From contig CM061921.1 in NCBI GenBank assembly GCA_031002005.1, positions 121,984,597 to 122,048,596 on the forward strand: DNA of 64,000 nt, read 5' to 3'. Positions within the stretch are counted from its first letter, which is position 1; every line of letters begins with the position of its first letter. Under the pieces are notes generated by a model. The model was given only the letters and a program-made list of their open reading frames with translations, did no database searches and was not told where the DNA came from. Made by a program: the position numbers and the translations under genes. This document shows positions 56,330-64,000 of the stretch, piece after piece. The DNA is from Vandiemenella viatica. Taxonomy: Eukaryota > Arthropoda > Insecta > Orthoptera > Morabidae.

Positions 56330-56895
56330 ATAAATACAATTTCTTGAAACAACTTTTAAAACACTTGTGTCACATTCAAACAAGTTTAAAATATTTATGA
56401 ATGTTTCTCGGGAAACAAACCAAGTAATACTATTATGTACACATAATATTTCGGTGACATAAAACTCCGTCACCATCTTCAGTTGTAGTCGTAAGACTTG
56501 AAGTCTGCCTAGAGGAAATTGTTTAGAAACGGACATGACAACGAAAGAGGTTTTTACGTTGCCTAGCTGCATCTCAGATTTCATTAGACGCCCGCAGAGC
56601 AAAAAAACACAGAGCATTGGTGACGAGCATCCTCTATAACAGGTATCCATGCATCACTTAGTTGGAAACCACAATCCCGGTTAACCAGATCAGACGCGAG
56701 GCGAATTTCAAACGCTTCTGTAATGGCGCTATCCCAGAAGCCTCTCGCATGTGCCAGCACCTTAGTTCGTTCAAAATCGAATCCACGTCCTTGTTCCAAA
56801 CTATGTTTCGCCACCGCGGATTTGTCCTTTTGCCCCAGGTGAAAACGTAGGGCATGTTCCAAAGAACGTTGTTTCAGTTCGGAGCTAGACACCGA
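56330..56895 (-). mobile_element. PLE 3' end, copy 3
   Basis: The minus frame 56,584-56,892 carries 'LGQKDKSAVAKHSLEQGRGFDFERT' and 'DSAITEAFEIRLASDLVNRDCG', aligned with the GIY-YIG C-terminus of the 41.9 kb copy; the nuclease start is missing. The terminal region has a hammerhead-like core on the same strand: CTGAAGATGGTGAC, loop, GTCACCGAAATATT (56,448-56,483), with a 6-bp perfect stem. The right edge abuts the Jockey-like LINE. Confidence 0.7.
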
Positions 56896-56911
56896 GGCGA
56901 CAACTTCCTAG

Positions 56912-58600
56912 TTGTACAAGCAAATTATGACCGACCCGGCGGATACGGGTCAGACGATTAAGATGGCACTAGAAACGTGCTACACCAGTAGTCAAATCCC
57001 AGCCTCACCATCAGGGAACTACATCACGAGAGAAAGGTCACACCCCCAGGCAGTATCCCCCGCAAGTGAGCAGATAATCATCTCTTATAAAGCAGAAGAG
57101 GAGCAATTAAGATACCAATATTTCCAACATCCTCAACAGCAACCAGAACAACAACAACAACAGCAACTGTAACAGCATACCTTACAGCAACAATATCAGA
57201 TAATAGAACAACATCAACAGCATCATCAGCAGCCACATCATCAACAGCAACAGCCCCTGGAGATGGAAACTGGACCTGGAGACGACCAGTCACAGGAACG
57301 GCACGCCTCCCCAGAAGTAGCGGTTCTCCACTTAGCTCGGAGAGGAGACAAACCTACAATTATGACTTCAAATTATAATCACATTCCAACCAGTATGGCA
57401 ATGTCAACGGCTGTGATTTCCAATCGATCATCAGAAGAAGATAGCCCATCCGTCACCAAACCTAATCCGCGAGTTCCTGTATCAGATGATCCGATGGTCC
57501 AATCCATCAGCTTCAAGACGACCAAACGCCAAGTACCATAAGAAGAGGAGGTAAGAAGATTGACGCGATCAGCGGAAAAGATGGCAAGACTATCGTCAGA
57601 TGGCGCTACAACAGCTTACTCAACAGCTCCCTGCAACACGTCACCAGCAGCCACAAGCGCCAAGTTAAACAACACATTCACAACTACAAGTGAGCAGCTA
57701 GCGTCACACACCGACCAAGCGCCCGCAGGCAGCAGTGTTACTAGTGCGCAGGATAAGGCCTGAACCAGTGTAAATAATAGATTCAGTGAAACTGACAGAG
57801 GCTCGTTTATAGTAATAATAGAAAGAGTTGACAAAAACGTTGGAAATTAACACCCCATGGCCCTAGGTAAATTCCTTTTTATTAAACATCACCACCTCAA
57901 ACAAAACATTATCAACATTTCTCACGCAGGCAGAAACAAAGTTAAAGTAGAATATAGATCTGGTGAATCAGCCAACCAACTAGCATCCCTAGGGTCCCTC
58001 CAAGAAATAGGTCTAAAAGCATCTATTCCCATGTACTTGACTTCAAAGCAGGGAGTTATTAGAAATGTTGACACAAAATTAAGCATATAAGAAATCTTGG
58101 AAAACATACAATCCCAATACAAAGTGACTAGCGTTAGAAGATTTATAAAAAAAAAACCATTCTTCAAATGGAGAGGTAAACGCAAGAAATCTTCCCTTAT
58201 GCCAACTATCATTCAGATTCCAGGTCCTCCCAGAAGCAGTATATCTGTTTGGCATGCGTTGTAAAGTAGATCCATATATTCCCCCTTAATACAATGCTTC
58301 CAGTGTTTAAGATTTAACCATGTCAGAGCACAATGTAGAGGTCAGAAAAGATGTAGTAAATGCGCGGGCCCACATGATCTAACCCATTGCCCCTCCCAGG
58401 AAAACGTATGTTGTCTATTTTGTGGAGGAAACCACCTAGCAACGGGCAAAATTGCCCCGAATATCTTAGGAGACGATCTGAAAAATCCAGTAGAGTTCGG
58501 CCATTTCACTACAACTCAACCTTCCAGATGCCAAACAGCTACGCAAAAGTCGTGGCCGAACCACCCAGATCCTGGTATCCACAGTCATAAAACACAGACA
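56912..58600 (+). pseudogene. LINE 1 ORF1 (Gag-like, zinc knuckles), broken
   Basis: Frames: 56,912-57,172 (ends in a Gln run), 57,263-57,541, 57,560-57,763, 57,857-58,090 ('MALGKFLFIKHHHLKQ', 'YLTSKQGVIRNVDT'), and 58,290-58,470 where a shifted frame reads 'IQCFQCLRFNHVRAQC', 'RCSKCAGPHDLTHC' and 'VCCLFCGGNHLATG', three CCHC-type knuckles. Such proteins bind LINE RNA. At least five breaks are present. Confidence 0.7.
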
Positions 58601-59089
58601 TTAATCAATACGATACAGAAACCACCCCTCAGCAATACAGAGTCAATCCCCCAAACAGATACATCTGGAAAAAAGGCCCTAAAACATTTAAGAACGCCAA
58701 ATATACTACAGACAACCCATCCTTCAATACAAGACAACTACTATACACATACAATGGGCCTACGTCTCCCATCAATACAAGCCTGATCCATCCTGCAGCA
58801 ACATGCAACTATACAGAAATCCCACAAGTACCCAGTACGGCCAGGGAGGACACACAAACAGTCCTGTATGCGCAATATACTAAATTAAAACAGTCAAACG
58901 ATGGCAACAATCCCACCAAGAGTCCACAATCTATAAATTGCATTTAATAGAAAAAATAGTCAACTTAATCATGATTCTAATCAAAGAAGCAAAATCACAA
59001 TCAGAGGATCTTTTAAACCCTACAGCGATAATAGGAATAATAACCAATATCCTCCAACAAGACAGCCAAAATTAAGTGTTTACAGTGGA

Positions 59090-59590
59090 TTGTCAGATCA
59101 ACAAAGTGAGTAGGGAATCTTTACAAAGAGAACTAGACGTAAACAGCATAACGATAACTACTATAGCAGAAACTTGGCTGAAACCAGATACTATTATCTC
59201 ATTTAAAAGATTCCATATATGTATTACCAAAAGACAGGGAAGATGGAAAAGGTGAAGTGGCAATATTAATTAAAATATCTATACCATTCACAGCTGTATA
59301 CATCGACCATACAAACATTAAATCTTTTCAGGCTATAGCAACCAAAGTGCACAGCCAAAATATAAATCTAACCGTAGTCTCAGTATACTGTCCTCCCAAA
59401 ACAACAATCAGAATAGATGAATAGCGAACACTCCTCCATCAAATAGTGGATCCCTTCTTTATCTGCGGAGACTTTAACGCTCACCACACCCTATGGAGAT
59501 GCGAGCTGAACGATGCACGTGGGGAAGCGATGATACAGTTCATAGATGAATTCAACCTATATGTACTCAATGACGGATCTCCTACTCTTA
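59090..59590 (+). pseudogene. LINE 1 endonuclease domain, broken
   Basis: 'ETWLKPDTIISF' (catalytic Glu strand) near 59,170, then shifted frames, then 'PFFICGDFNAHHTLWRC' and 'RGEAMIQFIDEFNLYVLNDGSPTL' (59,446-59,590). GDFNAHH.LW is the Asp/Asn catalytic block of the Jockey-type endonuclease. The domain is cut before its SDH block by the insertion at 59,597. Confidence 0.75.
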
Positions 59591-60030
59591 TCCCCGCAGG
59601 GGCCTGGTACGCAAGTGCCAGGTACGGGTTTGGCGAACCCGCGGTGCCCGAGCTGGAAACTTGTGAGCGCCGCAAGTTTCCCACAGCGTAAACTCCTACC
59701 ATGCTTCAACGACCACCGTAGGGCGTGGCGGTGGAACGTTGTGTGCCTAGGAGAACGGGGATCTTGGCTTAATCGCCCGGATCGCGAGGACGGTTACAAA
59801 CCTCTATAAAAAACCCCTCAACCTCAAGGTGAGTAACGTGCCGAGGAGGTGGATGGGTGGTGAGGCAAACCACCCGCTAGCGTGCAACCACAGGGGCACC
59901 TGCCGCACCCCTGTTGTATTGGGCTTGGTGGCGTGATGCGGGGGGCTCCACGTCACTCGACATTTAGTTCCTCCGAACTCGTGGGACCAAAACGAGGAAT
60001 AATCAAAAACCCAACTCTTCCTCCTGCGGC

Positions 60031-60813
60031 TTGGGCAACCCGCAGGGGTTATGTCACTTCAACGCCCAAAAAAGAGGTGGTGGTAAGCGGGCGAGGGTTG
60101 AAAGCCCTCCTAATGAAAAAGAAATGGGTAACAGGAAGGATTATCTTGTTGATAACGCCTTCGTTATAATGGCACGGCTGGAGGGATCTTTCGAGAAGGT
60201 CTCTCCATTTTACATCCACAAAGGTCTAGAGGGTATTGCGGGTACCCTAAAATCTGTCAAAAAGCTGAGGAACGGGACCCTGCTATTAGAAACATCTACT
60301 AATAAGCAGGCTGTCCTACTCCTTAAGTGTGAGAAGCTCGGGGAGTTCGCAGTAAAGTGCGAACTCCATAAAACACTCAACTCGAGTAAAGGCGTGGTCA
60401 CCTGCCGCGACCTGATTGACATTAGTACCGAGGAACTCCTTAAGGAATGGTCAACAGAACATGTGGTCGAGGTTCGTCAGATCACACGAAGGGTTAACGG
60501 CAGTCTTGAGAAGACAGCCACCTTCGTCCTGACGTTCGACACTCCAACGTTGCCCAAAGCCATTAAAGCTGGCTATTTAAACCTTAATATCCGTCCGTAT
60601 GTCCCGGAACCAATGCGTTTTAAGTGCCAGCGTTTCGGGCATACGACGGCGACGTGTAAGGGCAACCCCACCTGTGGGAAATGTGGGAAAGCAGCACATG
60701 AGCCAGGCACTAGTTGTACTCTCCCACAGGTGTGTGTACACTGCTCCGGGTCTCACCCAGCCTGGAGCAGGGAGTGTCGAGTGTACCTTGATGAGAAAAG
60801 GTACAGGAGTTGA
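60031..60813 (+). CDS. LINE 2 ORF1, N-terminal part (nucleic-acid-binding, zinc knuckles)
   Basis: 260 codons without a break. The C-terminal third carries 'FKCQRFGHTTATCKG', 'CGKCGKAAHEPGTSC' and 'CVHCSGSHPAWSREC' (about residues 198-249), zinc knuckles like those of the Drosophila X-element and jockey ORF1. In the first knuckle the second Cys is replaced (CQR where CxxC is usual). It should bind LINE RNA. The true start could also be the in-frame ATG near 60,121. A single shift near 60,795-60,810 separates it from its C-terminal continuation. Confidence 0.85.
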   Translation: MGNPQGLCHFNAQKRGGGKRARVESPPNEKEMGNRKDYLVDNAFVIMARLEGSFEKVSPFYIHKGLEGIAGTLKSVKKLRNGTLLLETSTNKQAVLLLKCEKLGEFAVKCELHKTLNSSKGVVTCRDLIDISTEELLKEWSTEHVVEVRQITRRVNGSLEKTATFVLTFDTPTLPKAIKAGYLNLNIRPYVPEPMRFKCQRFGHTTATCKGNPTCGKCGKAAHEPGTSCTLPQVCVHCSGSHPAWSRECRVYLDEKRYRS

Positions 60814-61499
60814 AAACCAAGGAACGGCTATCATATGGCGAGGCGAAGAAGCGGTTTAAGGCGCTTGCGCCGCCCGTATTCGCTACCAGCTTCGCCAAAA
60901 CCTTGTCAACTCCCGTCAGAAAGGAGAGTGTTGCTACACAGACGTCCTTTGCAGACATGGGCACAAGTACAACGTGCTCATGTCAATGCAAATGTGGCGC
61001 TACGTCCACTAAGGTCATAACACCGAAGACCGCGGACGCTGGTAGCAGCACATCTACAACCTCGACCACAAAGACAGCAGGTACACCGGTTCCACCAGCA
61101 GAAGCACAGCCATCCGTTGCAGAATCTTCAGCTGCAGAACCAAGCGCAATAGCAGCATCCGCAGGAGTACCTGCGGCTGAACAAATGGCAGCAACATCCG
61201 CCGATAGCAGCGGATGGAAAACTGTGCAAAAAGTTCGGGGTCCGAAATTTAAACATGCGGATCCCAGCATGTTTGTTAAGTCCCCTTCCTCTTCTCCTAG
61301 AGCACAAACTGGGAGGGAAGGAAAGGGGCGGAGGCCTCGGCGGATGAAAAACCCGCCAGGCTCTGAGGCCTCACAAAATGCGGAATCGTCTTCGGACCCC
61401 GAAGACGACCAAATGCTGGTGGACGAACCTGGTTCCGTTCCTCAGCATTCACAATCGGAGGACCCACCCGAACCGGGGCGGGTGAAATTAAATAGGTAG
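60814..61499 (+). CDS. LINE 2 ORF1, C-terminal part after frame shift
   Basis: In a frame overlapping the stop of the previous part, it runs about 228 codons. It begins with 'KTKERLSYGEAKKRFKA', the usual sequence right after the knuckles in Jockey ORF1, then a Cys pair region ('TTCSCQCKCG'), a Thr/Ser/Ala/Pro-rich low-complexity segment, and an acidic tail ('SSSDPEDDQMLVDEPG'). Because knuckles and this part normally form one protein, the frame change is taken as a mutation. Confidence 0.8.
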
Positions 61500-61500
61500 G

Positions 61501-62276
61501 ATGGCTCCCATACTACAGTGGAACGTTAACGGCTTTCAGGCTCACAAAGAGGAAGTCCAACTCTTAGCACGGTCTAATCCGTTGTGTCTCTGTTTACAGG
61601 AGACACATTTTAGACCTTCACACCAACCTGTGCTAAGAGGATATGACATATCCGAAAGGACGATACCGAGGGTGATCGAGCGAAGGGGGGAGTGGCTGTG
61701 TTCGTCCGTAACACTGTCCACTCCGAACCTGTTGCTCTCACCTCTGACCTACAAGCAGTGGCAGTGAGGATACACGGTCCTATTAAACTGACCGTATGCT
61801 CCATTTATCTACCACCAAATAGGCCCGTCGATTATGACGATCTTGTTGTCCTATTGCGACAGCTTACTCGGCCCTTCCTGTTCGTAGGAGATTTCAACGC
61901 ACACAGTGCGTTGTGGGGTTCGAACGCCGATTGCCCCAGAGGCCGAGTGGTTGGTAGATTGATGGAGCAGGAAAACATTTGTATCCTGAATACAGGACAA
62001 ATGACCCACTTCACCACTGCTTCCGGATCGTCCTCTGCCATTGACCTCTCTTGTGTTCCCCCTCAATTGCGGACACGGTCCATTGGGAGGTGGATCGCGA
62101 CCTTCATGGAAGCGACCACTTCCCAATTTGGATGCACGTGGCGGTTGAGCGAGGAGGGGGAGCCACCCGACGCAAATGGAACGTCAGTAATGCGGATTGG
62201 CAGCTGTTTCACCGCTCTGTTGTTCTCCAATACCGTGAGAGTATACAACAGAAGGTGGATCATTTCACTGAAGTGA
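61501..62276 (+). pseudogene. LINE 2 ORF2 endonuclease, two frames
   Basis: Starts at ATG 61,501 with 'MAPILQWNVNGFQAHKEE' (catalytic Asn strand) and 'LCLCLQETHF' (catalytic Glu). A shift near 61,690 moves to the frame with 'MAVFVRNTVHSEPVAL' and 'FLFVGDFNAHSALWGS' (Asp/Asn), then 'SSSAIDLSCV'. A second shift near 62,090 leads to 'HGSDHFPIWMHV', the Ser-Asp-His block. All catalytic blocks are intact apart from the shifts. Confidence 0.85.
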
Positions 62277-62722
62277 TCCACCGTGCAGCTGACGTTTCAA
62301 TGCCAAAAAGCTCCGGAACGCTGCGAAGGACGCCCGTGCCCTGGTGGAACGACGGATGTCGTTCCGCTATTCAGGAACGCCGAAGGGCGTTGCGTCGTTT
62401 CAGGTTGTGCCCAACATCCGACAACCTGGCAGCGTTCCGTATTGCAAGAGCTAAGGCGCGTCGGGTGATAAAGGAGAGTAAGAAACGGTCATGGCAGAAC
62501 TTTGTGAGCTCAATTAACCGTTCCACTACGTCATCAAAAGTATGGGAGTCCATCCGCCGCATATCAGGAAGGTACTCCCGCCCACCAGTGTCTGGATTAC
62601 TGGATCAGGGATGTATAGTTACCGACGAACGAAGCATAGCGCAGCTGATGGCAGAAAATTTGCTGTCACCACTTCATCTATCAATTTGCCCAACGCGACC
62701 AGCAGCGAAGAGCTGCTGCTGA
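62051..62722 (+). pseudogene. LINE 2 ORF2: SDH block and linker
   Basis: A 223-codon frame that begins in the endonuclease end ('GSDHFPIWMHV'), continues through 'WNVSNADWQLFHRSV' and 'TPVPWWNDGCRSAIQERRRALRRF', and ends 'SSINRSTTSSKVWESIRRISGR', the linker before RT in Jockey elements. Frame lost near 62,690. Confidence 0.8.
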
Positions 62723-62747
62723 AAGGCGCAAGCTATGCTTCGATTCG

Positions 62748-63104
62748 TTGGACTCTGAGACCTATAATACCCCATTTTCACTTTGGGAGCTCGAATCAGC
62801 GCTAAATAGCGTTAAAGATACTGCTCCAGGCACTGACATGATCCAGTACCAGATGCTGAGGCATCTTAGTAATGATGCTAAAGAGTACCTTCTGATATTT
62901 TTAACTGTATATGGACCGAGGGATACTTCCCCGACTCGTGGAAAGAAGCAACGATAATACCAATTTTAAAACCTGGGAAGGATAAGACGTCGCCAAGTAG
63001 CTATCGTAGTATTGCCTTGACAAGCTGCGTGGGGAAGACACTGGAGAGGATGGTGAATCGCCGCCTCGTCTGGTGTCTGGAATCCCAACCTACTGAGCCG
63101 CTTT
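62748..63104 (+). pseudogene. LINE 2 RT N-terminal motifs, several shifts
   Basis: 'FSLWELESALNSVKDTAPGTDMIQYQMLRHLS' (RT motif 0/1; GTDMI in place of GPDGI), then a shifted 'WKEATIIPILKPGKDKTSPSSYRSIAL' and 'TSCVGKTLERMVNRRL'. Order and spacing are normal for a Jockey-clade RT. Three or more shifts divide it. Confidence 0.75.
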
Positions 63105-64000
63105 CAGTGTGGATTCAGGAAGTTCCGTTCCACCATGGACAACCTGATCCTGCTGGAGGCGGCCATACAGGACGCATTTATCCGCAGTCAACATTTGATC
63201 GGAGTGTTTTTCGATATTGAAAAGGCCTACGATACTACCTGGCGGCATGTCATTTTAAAACAACTGCATGAATGGGGATTTAGAGGAAAACTGCCCCGTT
63301 TTTTAAAATCTTTTTTATCAAATCGTTGCTTCCGGTACCGAGTCGGTAGTGAAGTTTCAGATCTTTTTATTCAGGAAAATGGTGTTCCTCAAGGTTCAGT
63401 TTTAAGTGTGACCCTTTTTGCAATTGCAATAAATAGCATTGCAGCCATAATAAGGAGTCCTATAGGGTACTCCTTATATGTGGATGATTTTTTAATTTTT
63501 ATTGCTTCGTCCAGCCTGAGGAGCGCAGAGCGGCAGCTGCAACTCACGTTGAACAGGCTGGATGAATGGTCAGTGCACACCGGTTTTCGTTTCTCTGCCG
63601 AGAAAACCCGGTGTGTACTTTTTACTCGTAGCAGAAGACTTTTACCAGAGCCCCACCTTACCTTGAGGAACACCGTTTTAAGTTTTACTGATACTGTTCG
63701 GTTTCTGGGCCTCATTTTAGACACAAGGCTCAACTGGCTTGCGCACCTGAAAGATGTGAGAGCCAGGGCCTTGAAAGCCCTTAATCTTTTAAAATGTCTA
63801 TGTGGCAGGTCGTGGGGCGCTGATCGCTCCTGCCTGCTGCAATTTTATAGAGCCTTTGTACGGTCGCGTCTCGAATATGGTTGCATCGCATACGGTTCGG
63901 CACGGGACAGTTATCTTCGTATACTGGATAGTGTCCACCATGCAGGAATCCGGCTCGCCACGGGTGCTTATCGCACTAGCCCGATTCCGAGCATTTGTGC
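63105..64000 (+). CDS. LINE 2 RT catalytic core, open to window end
   Basis: 298 codons without a stop, from 'QCGFRKFRSTMDNLILLEA' through motif A 'GVFFDIEKAYDTTWR', motif B 'NGVPQGSVLSVTLFAIAIN', motif C 'YSLYVDDFLIF' (catalytic Asp pair), motif D 'WSVHTGFRFSAEKT', motif E 'FLGLILDTRLNWLAHL' and the start of the thumb/C-terminal region ('FVRSRLEYGCIAYGSA'). This frame continues past the window edge. The Jockey clade is suggested by YVDDF and the C-terminal pattern. Confidence 0.9.

Larger units (their letters stand above)
56900..59596 (+). mobile_element. Jockey-like LINE 1, truncated by a nested LINE
   Basis: A plus-strand LINE with ORF1 in pieces (56,912-58,600) and the beginning of ORF2 (endonuclease, about 59,090-59,590). 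At about 59,597 it is interrupted by another LINE. The Gag-like protein includes a Gln/His-rich part from CAA/CAG repeats (57,120-57,260), a conserved 'YLTSKQGVIRNVDTKLS' block and three zinc knuckles. Stops and shifts are numerous. Confidence 0.75.
59597..64000 (+). mobile_element. Jockey-clade LINE 2, 5' end present, runs past the window
   Basis: A plus-strand LINE starts at about 59,597 (GGGGCCTGGTACGCAAG) with a GC-rich 5' untranslated region of about 430 bp, followed by ORF1 (60,031-61,499, one shift) and ORF2 (61,501 onward, several shifts). The closeness of ORF1 stop and ORF2 start (1 bp apart) is typical. GC content is clearly above the surroundings. The 3' end is outside the window. 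Confidence 0.85.

Noticed and set aside
56912..57172. Gln-rich frame as a host transcription factor
   Set aside because: It precedes, in order, LINE Gag blocks and zinc knuckles followed by an endonuclease, so a LINE ORF1 explains it better.

Overview
This window looks like a repeat-rich stretch of a large insect nuclear genome. It is AT-rich, has no operons or ribosome binding sites, and has no long host open reading frame. Nearly all recognisable coding sequence belongs to transposable elements: several non-LTR retrotransposon (LINE) families, Penelope-like elements (PLEs), hAT, PIF/Harbinger, Tc1-like and possible Helentron-like DNA elements, tRNA-derived SINEs and one scrap of a protein-primed-type family B DNA polymerase. 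The SINE and LINE styles (a SINE whose body follows a 'GGGCATCCAGATTTGGG' type sequence, and LINE 3' ends made of TCTACA repeats) resemble what I know from orthopteroid insects. That species-level inference is weak.

Layout. 1-1.1 kb: three short candidate exons with good splice sites and no known product. 4.2-4.5 kb: the polB scrap and an octamer-containing hairpin. 5.4-5.7 kb: a fold-back element. 7.4-7.9, 9.1-9.3 and 10.3-10.9 kb: LINE 3' fragments on the plus strand. 13.6-18.9 kb: a minus-strand LINE split by a complete-ended hAT element with an 8-bp target duplication. 19.6-23.3 kb: a cluster of hAT and MADF relics. 24.1-24.7 and 39.8-40.4 kb: two opposite-strand copies of a non-autonomous element carrying a tRNA-like segment. 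26.1-28.2 kb: LINE fragments. 28.2-31.1 kb: a PLE with terminal repeats and a head-to-head inverted duplication. 31.5-33.9 kb: LINE fragments, including a second copy of the 13.6-18.9 kb LINE that lacks the hAT. 34.6-40 kb: a LINE end and two SINEs with target duplications. 41.7-43.2 kb: PLE pieces with an inserted LINE end. 45.8-46.8 kb: a Tc1-like relic. 48.2-48.5 kb: a hAT MITE. 49.0-53.1 kb: a Harbinger element whose two opposite-strand genes appear to interleave exons, and which is itself interrupted by a LINE. 54.6-56.1 kb: the best preserved LINE insertion, with a 346-codon frame, TSD and tetranucleotide tail. 56.3-64 kb: a PLE end, then a Jockey-like LINE interrupted by another Jockey-clade LINE that runs off the right edge.

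These pieces do not form one pathway. They are successive insertions whose nesting gives relative ages. The most unusual structures are the PLE palindromes with a recurring hammerhead-like core in the PLE terminal repeats, the interleaved Harbinger gene pair, and the non-autonomous element carrying tRNA-like promoter boxes. Coordinates of element edges are approximate unless a TSD is given. All family assignments come from reading the sequence, without database searches.
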